From Ettlia oleoabundans (lineage: Eukaryota; Chlorophyta; Chlorophyceae; Chlamydomonadales), in assembly GCA_019693395.1 (NCBI GenBank), contig JAAMXP010003795.1:1-26014 (forward strand): a DNA stretch of 26,014 nt, in the 5' to 3' direction. Numbering within the stretch: the stretch's first letter is position 1; each line of letters starts with the position of its first letter. The notes under the pieces are model-generated. The model was not told where the DNA came from and ran no database searches. It saw only the letters and a list, made by a program, of their open reading frames with translations. Shown here in pieces: positions 8,702 through 18,617 of the stretch. A program made the position numbers and the translations under genes.

Positions 8702-11700
8702 ATGTCAGCGCCGTTCAAATTTAAGCTCAAGGTGAAGACGGGAGGTGGAGCCGGCGATGCTGCTCCCACAAGCTCACAGCCCAGCGCCGTAGCGGCGCCT
8801 CAGCAGCGCGGACACGACCAGTTCGCCAGCGCAAGTCATCAACGGGCGATCGAGCCGGGAGGTGATGTCTTTGCAGCCGCCAGCCAGCCAGCGGCTCCAG
8901 CGCCTTCCAAACCTTTCAAGCTCAAGCTCAAGGTGGCCAACGGCGCTAGAAAGGGCCCTGCAGCGCAAGCGGAGGAGCCCCAGCAGCCGCCGCAGTGGGA
9001 CGCTCCACTGGCCCCGCCAATCAGCATCAAGCGCGAGGCGTCGGCTGCTGGGGACGATGCTGGTCCCTCACCAGCCCCACCGCCCATCAAGAAGATCAAG
9101 CTGTCCACCGGCAAGCCAGCAGCGGTGCCTCTGGCCAAAAAGCCAGTGATCAAGTTCAAGCCGCCGCCCAAGCAGCCAAGGGACGCGGCGGCGGCGGCTG
9201 CGCTGGAGGCTGCAGCAGGCGCAGCAGATACTGGCGGCGGCGCTGGTGTGTCAGTAGCTCGGCCCTCCACGCTGCCCATTGTGCGCCTTACGCTGCCAAC
9301 CGTGGGCCCGGTGGGTGGTGGCGGCGGCGGGCCCAAGCGGCCCAAACCAAAAGGCTCTAAGGCTCAGGGACCCCGTGCTTCCGTTGGCGTCGGAGTGAAG
9401 AAAGCCAAGGGCAAGGTGGGCCGGCCGCCGGCACGGTCTCCAGAAGCAGGCGGCAAGCGGCCTAAACGCTCTAGGAGCGATTTAAAAGAACTCAGGTGGG
9501 CCAGTGAGACCGCTGCATGCAGCACTACCGGCAACAGGCAGCACATACTCCATGCTGGCGCCCTGCACTAGCCGCTGCGGTTGTTTGCTTGTGGCCTTCT
9601 TGCCGGTATGCTCATGGTCACTGGTGATCTGTGGCTTGGGGCAGCGTCAAGCATACCAGCAGTAGCAGCGGTGATAGACCTGAAGCTCCGCCGCCACTAT
9701 TCCACCTAGCAGTGCACCCCTGCACGCATCCCCACCCATGCTGCTGCCGTTCACCACCCATCCGTCCTTCATCTTGTCACTGGGTGCTAGCAGGGACTTA
9801 GGAGTAGAAGATTTAAGTGATGATTTCGATGAGTTCGATGTAGATTTGGATTCCCCTGTAGCGCCCCGCACATTCACGCTACGCAGCAGCCACGCTGCAG
9901 CTGCTGCCGCTCCATCTTCCACTGGGCTAGGGCTGTCCACGGGCGCTCCAGCACCGTCTGATGCGCGCACAGGGGCCAGCGGGGGAGCAGCAGTTGCAGA
10001 TACTGCTGGAACCGAGGTGGGTGCCGTGGTTGAGTGGATTTGGCTACATTTGCATGTTGCTGAGGCTGTAGTATGGTGCTGCGGGCGTTTGAGGTTTAGC
10101 TACACATGTAGCAGCTGTCACACAACTGATTCAGCTGGGCTGGTAAGTGACAGCAGGTTCATGCGCTGCCTCTGCAACCGCCTCGATGAATCCTGTTGAT
10201 ACATGAGCCTGAATCTGTGAGCGTGATCCACACCTTGACACAAGGCTGGTCACAAGGCTGGAGTTGGTGGCTGGAGTTCACACCGTACACTCCCAAGGTC
10301 TTCTTGCATTCCTCACACACCTGCTTCTGCGCCTCGCTGCCATCTTGCAGGCCCCAGCGGAGTTCCCACTTCCACCGCAGCTGCCCCCCCTGGCACCAGG
10401 CCCCGCGGGGCCGCCCAAGAAGGAAGATTTCGAGCGGCTGCTGGCGCGTTGCCAGAAGAAGGATGTGCAGAATGTGTTCAAGGAGCCGGTGACAGAGGCT
10501 ATTGTGAGCGCTGAGTTGGCTTTATCGCCTGGGCTGAGTGGGAAAGGTAGCTGGCGCTGGGCTGGCGCCGGGCTGGCGCCACAGACTGGGATGGGCAGCC
10601 CAGTGGGGCCCAACTGACTGGTGCTGAGCTGTCAGCTTGTGCTGAGCTGGCCTGGCTGGGTTGTGTGCTGGCAGCAGATGCTGTAATGCTCCCAGCTGGG
10701 CAGCGCTGGGTGTACAGCCGATGCTGGAAAGGGCACAGCTGGGTGGTGCCGGGGTCACTGAATGCTGACCGATTTGGCTGGGTATTCGTCGGAATCGGGC
10801 TTGCATCTAGCCAACAGGGCCTGCAGGGCAGGGATTGTTCCCTATGCTTCCCAGAGCCCTGTGATTGCCTGACATGCTGCAGGTTATACCTTACCTAGTG
10901 TTATCAACCGCTCTATATTTCGCAATTTCAATCAATAGTACTTTTTGCCTTCCTTCCCTTCTTTTCCCTCTTCGTAGGCCCCTGGCTACTTCAGCGTGGT
11001 CAAGCAGCCCATGGACTTCGGCACCATGCGGACCAAGGCGCAGCAGGGGGAGTACGCCACCTGGGAGGCCCTGCGTGCAGACATGCGGTGCGTGGGTGGG
11101 GGCGAATTGTGTCTAGTTGGGTTGCGATGCATGCGTGTGCTTGAGTGCGCATGTTTACATGCCGTGCAGTGCCTTTGTGGGTGGGACGCGTGGGTTTGGG
11201 TGGGAGGAAGGTGTGAAAGCATAGGATGGGGCTGGAGCACAGGCTGCCGTTCGGCCTTGCCACTTTGTACCACTTTGCATCCTCCCCTGAAGCAGGCTGT
11301 GGCTGGCTATATGCACGGTTGGTGCATGTCTAGGGCTCTGCATCACATTGTTTTACTTTCACACCTCACCTCGATTGGCCGCCAATCCGGCGCGTCGTCT
11401 GCAGGCTGATGTTCACTAATGCACTCACCTACAATGCTGCGGGCAGCCCGGTGCACAACTACGCCAAGCTGCTCATGGGGCAGTGCGATAGAATAGTGGA
11501 CCTGGCCATGTGAGTGGGGCTAGAAGCTTTCTTAGTCGTTGATCGGTGTCAGCCTTGGATTACGAGAGAAGGTAAATGTCATGCCCTCCTGTCCTGCCAA
11601 TGTGCCGTACTCCACACAAACAGGCGTGGCGAACTCCCCCCTTGCTGTCAGCCTGTGGGTGTTACCGGGGAATATGCCACACCGGATTCACTTCTTCGTT

Positions 11701-13955
11701 GCGCCGTACGGCTCACCAAGCGCTTTCTCGGCGTTGCCTATTGTCTCATGCAAGCAGGCAGGGCAAGACAGACTTCCGCAGCAGCGCCATGATCACGCGC
11801 AAGCACAACGCGGCGGTACGAGCGGCACAGCGTGCAGAGCGGGAGGTCCTGCGCCAAAAAGCCAGGTGGGTGTGCAGTGCGCTCCGTTACCTTCGTTTCG
11901 CCTTGTTGTTTGACCTGTGCATGCAGGGCTGAGCAGCTCGCCACCTATGCGGGCAGCATCCCTTCTGTCCTCTCGCCTTGCCCCTCCTTCACCATTGTAT
12001 CGGCCTTTTCCATGTTCCTTGGTGTTTGCCCCTGTGGAGGCCTGAGCAGCACTGCAACCAACGGGCGACTTTCCTCACTGGCAACTTGGCCTGTGTCCCA
12101 CCTGCTTTGCGGGATGCAGGGCTGAGCAGCGCGCAGCCCAGGAGGCCAAGGTGCTGAAGAAAGCGGGGCTGGCCTCAAGCTACGATGAGCACGAGGATGA
12201 AAACATACGCAACAGCTACAGGTGTGTTTTCTGCTTGCGCTATCTGTAGCGGACAATGGTCTGGACACAGAGTTGCAGGAGTTTCCAGCTTGCAGCGAAG
12301 GCAGGCACAAGGTTCGGTGGTGCAAGCCGCATGTGCGGCATGTGTTGGGGCAATGCACGTGATACATCAAAAAAGGCACTCTTTTAAGCTCGTAGCGAGG
12401 TATGCCTGTGAGGTATACCCGGGGAGCACATCTCTCGGGATGGAACCATCCAGAGCGCTTAATGTGATCCACAGCATACATAGGCAGCCATTTGATTGCA
12501 AGGCCCCCGTAATTGAAGTGCTTGTTTACTGCTCGCTCGGTGGTGCTGTCGTTGCTGCTGCCCTGCAGGCGGCCGATCCGGGACGCCAACGTTGCGCGAT
12601 GGAAGGGCTTGGGCGCCGGCAGTAGCACGGAGGGCGTGGCTTGGGGCACGGGGCGCCAGGTGCGGCTTCCGCCACTTGTCAACAGCTGTTGTTCGAGCGG
12701 AAATCAACCCATGATGCAGCTTTGTTCTGCAGATGTTTTTTCGTTGTGTTTCAACGTTGTGTTCCGCAGCTGTTGTTTCCTTGTGTGCACATTTGGCATT
12801 GCCACTTGCCATGATGGCACAATGCCTACCTACAACCTCACCATCAGCGCTCCTTTGGGCGCTGCCTGCGCTGGGTGGCATTCCTTATTTGCAGGTGCTT
12901 CGCCCGGTCAATCCCTGGCTGCCACCTGGCATGTATGCCCTCAGCCTGGCGCGCTTTGCAGCCAACCTGACTGGAAAAGCCAGGGATCTGGTGCTGAGGC
13001 GGGCGCTGGCCAGCACAGGTGTGTGCATCTGTCCTGCCTTGCATCTGCCCTGCCTGCTGTTTTTTGTTGTTTGCCTGACATTGTAGTATGCGGTAGGTGG
13101 GGCCAGTTGCAGCACCAGCATGTTGCATTCTAAATACTGAAATGGCTTCATGCTGCCGAAGCTGGCAGCTTGTGAATGCTTGATGGTGGCCAAAAATGCA
13201 GGCAGGCAACCCAATGAGTAACTTTCGTGCTTGCTGGTTGGCAAAGCACGGGGCAGACAGGTGGCAGACAGGCGGGCGTAACGACTGTGCAGCCTGCCTT
13301 AGTCTGTTCACAGCTTTCACCCCTGCTTTTTTTCCACCCTGCAGCGGCGGACGAGGCGGCGGAGCGGGCGTTGCAGCAAGAGCTTGCAAAGAAGGTGCCC
13401 GTGCCACCGCCCCCACCGCCGGCGGCCACACCAGCTCCCGCACCGTCAGCTGCAGGCTCCATGGGTGGCACAGCTGGGCAGGCCGGCAACCGCTTGCCCA
13501 CAACGGTCGGCTTGCAGCAGCAGCCCAGTGCAATGCAGGTAGCGCTAGGCGCCGCCTCTGCGGCAGCAGGCAGCGCTGCAGCGGTGTCGGCGGCGCCCGC
13601 CGCCATGTTGGCGCAGCAGCAGCTGATGATGCAGGTGGCAGCCGCCGGGAAGCCGCCCGGCATGATGGGCATGCCACCAGGCATGATGATGCGGCCACCT
13701 GGGCAGGCGCCACCTGGACTGCCACCTGGAGCCAGCATCACGCTTATGGCCACAGCACAGGGAATGGTGCCTTTCCTCATCCAGCCGGGACAGCCCCCCA
13801 TAATGATGATGGCTCCAGGCATGCAGTCCGCAGCAGCAGGGGGACAGAAGGGCGCGTCTGGCACAGCACCGGGCATGCCGCCAGTGCTAATGCCGCCAGG
13901 CTTCCAGCACGGCTTCTTACCGGGCATGCAGCCAGCCATGCGTCCCAAGCAGTAG
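8702..13955 (+). CDS. bromodomain protein, SWI/SNF-subunit-like, ten exons
   Basis: Seen: exons 8702-9495, 9794-10016, 10351-10503, 10978-11087, 11405-11509, 11758-11865, 12120-12221, 12569-12659, 12895-13018 and 13345-13955. All phases close, giving 807 codons (806 aa). The N-terminal 265 residues are basic and Pro/Ala-rich, with repeated lysine-hydrophobic motifs (PFKFKLKVK 4-12, PFKLKLKVA 71-79) and an AT-hook-like KVGRPPARSP. An acidic patch (DLSDDFDEFDVDLD) follows. The bromodomain spans about 360-460: YFSVVKQPMDFGTMR and MFTNALTYNAAGSPVHNYA, with the acetyl-lysine-binding Asn at 437. After it come a charged helix (AAVRAAQRAEREVLRQKA), conserved-looking RPIRDANVARWKG and RPVNPWLPPGMYAL, and a Met/Pro/Gly-rich tail. 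Known: bromodomains read acetylated histones. The overall order resembles BRD7/BRD9-type subunits, but that assignment is inference. Confidence 0.9.
11921..11937 (+). repeat. 17-bp duplication of an exon start, first copy
   Basis: ATGCAGGGCTGAGCAGC occurs here and again at 12114-12130. The second copy holds the splice acceptor used in the gene model for exon 7, together with the first bases of that exon. The copies are 193 bases apart inside one intron, so this one is a ready-made alternative acceptor. Confidence 0.85.
12114..12130 (+). repeat. 17-bp duplication of an exon start, second copy
   Basis: Identical to 11921-11937. In the bromodomain gene model the exon begins within this copy at 12120 and reads RAEQRAAQEAKVLKKAG. 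Confidence 0.85.
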
Positions 13956-14209
13956 CAGTCAGGTAGCGGTAGGTGGCTATGCCACGCACGCTCAACCTAA
14001 GACTACCGCACATCCTTCCGGCTTGTGGTCTTTCCTTGCTTGCTTTTGTCGCTGCCGGGTTCCCTTTCTCCGCTCATTGCTCCTTGCATCACCCCGCTTC
14101 TGACCTATTGTACTTGTTGACACCGTTGGCCCACAGTTCCCTCCTGTACCCAGCTTAAGTTCGTCGCTCATTCATGCCCTCTTCCCTTGCCAGCACCCAG
14201 GCTCATGGC

Positions 14210-14214
14210 TGTAA
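14210..14214 (+). terminator. TGTAA polyadenylation signal of the bromodomain gene
   Basis: TGTAA lies 255 bases after the stop at 13955, on the coding strand. Confidence 0.5.
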
Positions 14215-14840
14215 CAATCGACCTCTAATACAATGTAGCAAGCTCTCACCCTTCACCCTTCCAGTTCGTTCAATTGATACGTTGATAGACGGGAAGACAG
14301 GGGAACACATAAGTAAAAAACGTGGCTGGTAATCCGAACAGAGGACAATGGGCTCACGAATGCAGAAGTGCAAAGTGACGAAGGCAAGTGCTAGTGGCAG
14401 CACAGAAAAACTTGCGAAACAATAACGGAAGTTGGAAGGTTTGCTTCCAGAGTGGGTACTGAGAATGCACACGTCAAGTACGTGTATGGCAACGCCCTGA
14501 ATGAAATAGATATCGACATGCTTTACAAGCACCCCCTTCGGGTGCAGGTGCAATGCAAGGAACAAGGTGGAGACAATCCGTCAATCAGCACTTGTCTTTC
14601 CTTGGACATTGAGGCACCATGGTGCAGACAGGAGATTGGTAAGGGAATGCACTGCGCAGCTACTTCTTTAAAGCCACAGTGCCGCTTGACGCCGGCGGAG
14701 CATGGGCAAGCGGGCAGCTGAGGTGTACCCTGGTGCCAACCGTCCCCATCCCTGTTCCCATAGTTGGGCTGCGTCAGATGCCCTGCTGCAGACACCGCAG
14801 GAGGATCCTTTTCGCGCTTACTGTCACATAGTCATTCACG

Positions 14841-14845
14841 TTACA
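14841..14845 (-). terminator. TGTAA polyadenylation signal of the PAN/Stig1-like gene
   Basis: TTACA on the plus strand reads TGTAA on the minus strand, 303 bases past the stop at 15148. Confidence 0.5.
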
Positions 14846-15147
14846 TGGGAGAACAAATGAGCTGGCACTAAGCTTGAACAGATCAGGAGCAATGGCTTTA
14901 AAAATGAAAAATCTTGCCAGCACAGTGCAAAGGCAGAACACGATGAAGCAAGGTGATGGTTGGAAAGTATCGATGCTGAGGTTGCGTACATGTGTTGCTT
15001 AAGGGCATCTCTAAGCTTGTTGGGCGCTTGTAAATGAAAGCACACCCGCAGGAACGCGGGCGGCATGCTAGCATAAGGCTGGGGAAATCTGCCAGATGTT
15101 GTAGTTCCTGCAGTAGTGCTAGGCTGGGGCTTGTATGACTACAAGTT

Positions 15148-17909
15148 TCAGCCGGAGCACACTCCGCCCATGCAGCTCTGCCCAAAAGGGCAGCTGAAGC
15201 CACACATGCCGCAGTTGAAGGGGTCCATCAGGATGTTGGCACATGAGGTGCCGCACTTGCGGGTGCCGGGCGCGCACATGCAGATGCCGCCCATGCAGGA
15301 CTCTGCCGGGGAGCACATGTTGCCGCAGAAGCCGCAGTTCTGCAGCACAAGGTGGTGGCAGGAGGAAAGGTGGTGTACATGAGGGGCGAGGTTGAGTAAT
15401 GGTGGGGTTTGTGTGGACGGCATACAGAATGTGGCTTGTGGCTGGGTCAAACTGAAAATTGAATCATTTCATTGCCAACAACTTGACCGCAGTCGTCGTC
15501 CAAAGCAATGCCAGGTCCCTTCCCAAAGTGCAGAATCTAAACTAGTGGCACGCATATTCATGCCACTCACCATCCTGTCCTGCTGCACAAACATGCACAT
15601 GGTGCCCAGCGAACCGCCGCAATCCTCAGTGCCTTCTGGGCAGGTACCGTCAGGGTTGGGGGAGGTGCCGGGGCTTGGGGAGGATGAAGGTGACGGTGAC
15701 AGTGATGGGGATAAATTTGGTGAGGGGGACGGGGACAGAGAAGCATCAGGTGAAGGGGAGGGGGAGAAAGAGGGTCCAGGCAGGGGGGAAGGGTCTGGGG
15801 CAGAGGAAGGTGCGCCCGACGGCGAGTCTGCCGCCGCTCCCTCCTTCAACACTCCAGATCCCCACGTCACGTTTAATCCGCTGGCTACCTGGGTTGCCAG
15901 GCGGCCAATGGAGGCCTCCTCGGCATCATAGGACAGCAGGCAGGTGCCAGCTGAGAGAAAGCTGGCAGTTGCTATCCCCGCGGGGTCACAAAATTCCAGG
16001 GCCTCGCAGCCGCCGGCCGTGCCAGGGGGGCACCACGCCCATTGGCGGCACTGAGGGGTGTCTGCGCAGTCGGCTGCGCACTTCTCTGGGGTATCCGCCA
16101 GAGTGCTGGACAGAATGTTTGGCCCACGTGTGTAGGAGTTGGGCAGGTACGTGAACACCTGCCAGATGGGGTTGGTTGGGTCTTCCAGCGGCATGGCCTG
16201 CGGATGGGAAACAAGTATGAGGGGCAGGTAACGGCTCTGACATAGCCAGTCGATGGATGATTGGGTTTCCGCAGCATGCAATTTGCATCAGTGGCTGAGC
16301 GCATTTGCTCTGGGTGTGTGTGGTATTTGCCGGCCTGATCTCCCAGGTAAAGCAGCAGCAGTTTGTGAGAGCATGATGACCGCCAACAAACGGCGCCTAG
16401 GGAGTGTGTATATAGGTGGGGGGCGGTTGTCTCACCGGGCTGCTGGGCAACAACTCCTGGGTCAGCCGGCGCCTGCCCAGTCCTGCACACAGAGCAGGAC
16501 TCAACACCCACATTGATATCCAACTGGCAGGCAGATAAGGCAGGCGTGCCTTGGTGGTGCAGGCAGCGCATAGCTCGCAACTAGCTACACTGTCTAGCTT
16601 CTAATACAGCTGGGCCGTTTCCTACTCAAGCAGCATGCAAACGGCGCAACAACTGGCGGCCCAGCAGGCACAAGCAGTCAGGAGCACTAACCGGGCTGGG
16701 TGGTCTCAGTACTGGCAGCTGTACCGCCAGTGGGGTCCTTGGGATCATACAGGCCGCTGGTCCAGCTCACTCCTGCGCCCGCCATGAAGTTGTTGGCGCT
16801 GCGCTCGGCTTGGGTCTCGCTGGACAGCAGGCAGGTGCCACCCGGCAGCATCTGAGTGGCAGCATCAGCGGTGGCGTTGCAGTAGGTGAGCATGTCGCAC
16901 CTGCAGGCATAGGGAGGGAGGGAGGGGTGTCAAGTCAGGCAGGAGTCGCTTTCTGTGTTATAGTGTTCAGGTTAACAGGCAAGTGGCGGCAGGGTGGCAG
17001 TGAGAGGATGCTGCGTGATTGAGAATTGGTGCCGATGCACACTCCCGAAGCCCTTCCGGCAGCACGCCGTTGTGCACTAGCACCCCATGCAGGCGGCGTA
17101 CAGGCGAGCATCGCAAACCATTCTTATCGGCTGGCAGGTGGGGTTGCGGGCTGGCTGGAATGTAACAGTCCGACGGGAAGGCTGGCTGGCTGGGACTCAC
17201 CCTTCCATCAAGGGGCAGAAAGCCCACCAGAAGCATGCGGCGTCGGCATTGCAGCGCTGCGCACAGGCCAGGTCGGATTCAGCGGCACTGCCGCTGATGA
17301 CGGAAGGGCCGAGGTAGAAAGTGTTGGGTTCATGTGTGAAATTGAACCACACTGGGTCTTGCGTGCCAAGATCCAGTATTGCACGCCCGGAGACGGCTGC
17401 AAAGGTGCGGAGCAAGGGAAAGCGGCACAGGCAGTAAGTGAGGCGATCGAGGGATTTTATAATATGTTGACGTAAAAATCGACCAGTAAAAACCATGAGC
17501 ATTGCGGTGTTCGACGAGTTCGTGCAGGCTGTTGGTGGGAAGAAGTGACGGTAAGCTGCATTTGCAGCGTTGCATTGAGAGCCCATGCAACATTCCAGTG
17601 GAGGGCAGGCGGCAGCGGGCACACACCGTCGGCCAGCACACTCTGGCCGGGTGCGCCGCGCAAGACCCAAAGCCTGACGGCGACGAGCGGCGCATTATTG
17701 CAAGATATACAGTGTGTTCGGGCAGCCCACCGTTATCAACGGGCGGCGGGCAAGCGAGGAGCGCGCCGTTGGCAAAATGACGGTGCCAGCGGGATATGCT
17801 CACCCTGCGGAGCAGGTCTGCAAGTTACGAGGGGGAGTAGGGCCGCCACCAACAGGGCCAGCGGCCCTAGGAGGGTTTTGCGTCGCAGCGTGTCTCGGAT
17901 AGCACCCAT
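15148..17909 (-). CDS. secreted protein with two PAN/apple-like domains, Ser-Pro linker and Stig1-like Cys-rich tail
   Basis: Seen: six minus-strand exons at 17909-17804, 17396-17201, 16900-16692, 16482-16436, 16197-15571 and 15339-15148, closing to 459 codons (458 aa). Exon 1 encodes a signal peptide (RRKTLLGPLALLVAALLPL). Domains 1 (about 45-150) and 2 (about 195-300) are clear duplicates of each other: both have an N-x-Y-like start and GP, then CAxxC, a WA-x-CP motif (WWAFCPLMEGC; QWAWCPPGTAGGC), GTCLLS and V-x-W-x-SG. Residues 305-370 are a SPSPSP linker. The last 63 residues are a cysteine-rich repeat, NCGFCGNMC and NCGMCGFSC, resembling Stig1-type modules. Known: PAN/apple modules bind proteins or sugars outside cells. 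Inference: it is a wall or matrix protein. The 47-nt exon 16482-16436 (LGRRRLTQELLPSSP) is needed to restore phase but carries no motif. Confidence 0.85.
15653..15680 (+). other. potential G-quadruplex within the Ser-Pro linker coding region
   Basis: Four guanine runs (GGG, GGGGG, GGGG, GGGG) separated by 2, 7 and 3 bases lie on the plus strand, the template for the minus-strand gene. More guanine runs follow up to about 15800. This follows from CCC/CCG proline codons but could affect transcription or replication. Confidence 0.5.
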
Positions 17910-18617
17910 GGTTTGGTTATCAGGCTAAGAAGAATTATGGTTGAGCATATGCACGTATAGTGTTTAAAACGGCGGGGAGCGCGGGGTTTTGTAGTAGGGG
18001 CTGGACCTGACATGGCAAATCCGGAAGTTGCGGAGCAGTCAGGGACTGTCAGTAGGTGGGTGCGCTACAACTTCCCCTAGACCTTGATCAGTCTTGTAGT
18101 CTAAAGTTGCCCGCGCTGTACCGCCGTTGCAATCTCGAAAGTGCAGGTTGAATGTTAGGGCCCCTACCACTTGAGAGTTTTCACCACTGCTACTCATGTT
18201 GCCGCTCTATTGGCCAGCACATATCCTCAGCGGCATGATGTGGCATGCATGCACTGGGGCACACACCGCAGGCTACTCTATGACTTTAAAACTTATTTAG
18301 CACATCAATTGGGTGCACCCTGCATGGTAATCTGCTTGCCATGCTGCTTGCCCCTGAAGTCAGGGCAAGGCTGGCTTATGCTTGCAGTTTTCATGTGTCG
18401 GCACCTTTCATGTTGGGAATTAGGCAGCTGCTGGTTGAGAGCTAGCTTACAGGCACCTGCTTGGATGTCAACTCAACTGCAAATTGTCTGTATCAGAGCC
18501 TTGTTCAACGATTGGCGGTCTTCAGCTGCCTTCTGCTATCAACTGCCAAAACGCGTAATTTGGGCACAGCTCGCAAGTTCACGGCAAAAACTGCAAGGCA
18601 CAGGCACTGCATATTCG
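17910..18617. other. interval between the PAN/Stig1-like gene start and the U-box stop
   Basis: It holds the promoter side of the PAN/Stig1-like gene (from 17910 upwards) and the 3' UTR of the U-box gene (18617 downwards). A plus-strand open frame of 155 codons at 18171-18638 has no motif, no splice sites and overlaps the U-box coding end, so it was not called. Confidence 0.5.
18447..18451 (-). terminator. TGTAA polyadenylation signal of the U-box gene
   Basis: TTACA on the plus strand, read as TGTAA on the minus strand, lies 167 bases past the stop at 18618. Confidence 0.55.

Larger units (their letters stand above)
13956..15147. other. convergent intergenic region with two 3' UTRs
   Basis: The bromodomain gene ends at 13955 and the PAN/Stig1-like gene ends at 15148 on the other strand. 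Their TGTAA signals at 14210 and 14841 leave about 600 bases in between with no supported gene; open frames there lack splice logic and recognisable motifs. A small hairpin lies at 14529-14545 (GCACCC, loop CCTTC, GGGTGC). Confidence 0.55.

Noticed and set aside
13148..13948. Long Met/Gly/Pro-rich open frames on both strands
   Set aside because: Only the plus-strand frame 13345-13955 continues the bromodomain gene in phase; the others mirror its low-complexity codons.
15671..16154. Plus-strand open frames over the Ser-Pro linker
   Set aside because: They are shadows of the minus-strand PAN/Stig1-like gene and are repetitive Gly/Glu/Asp sequence without motifs.
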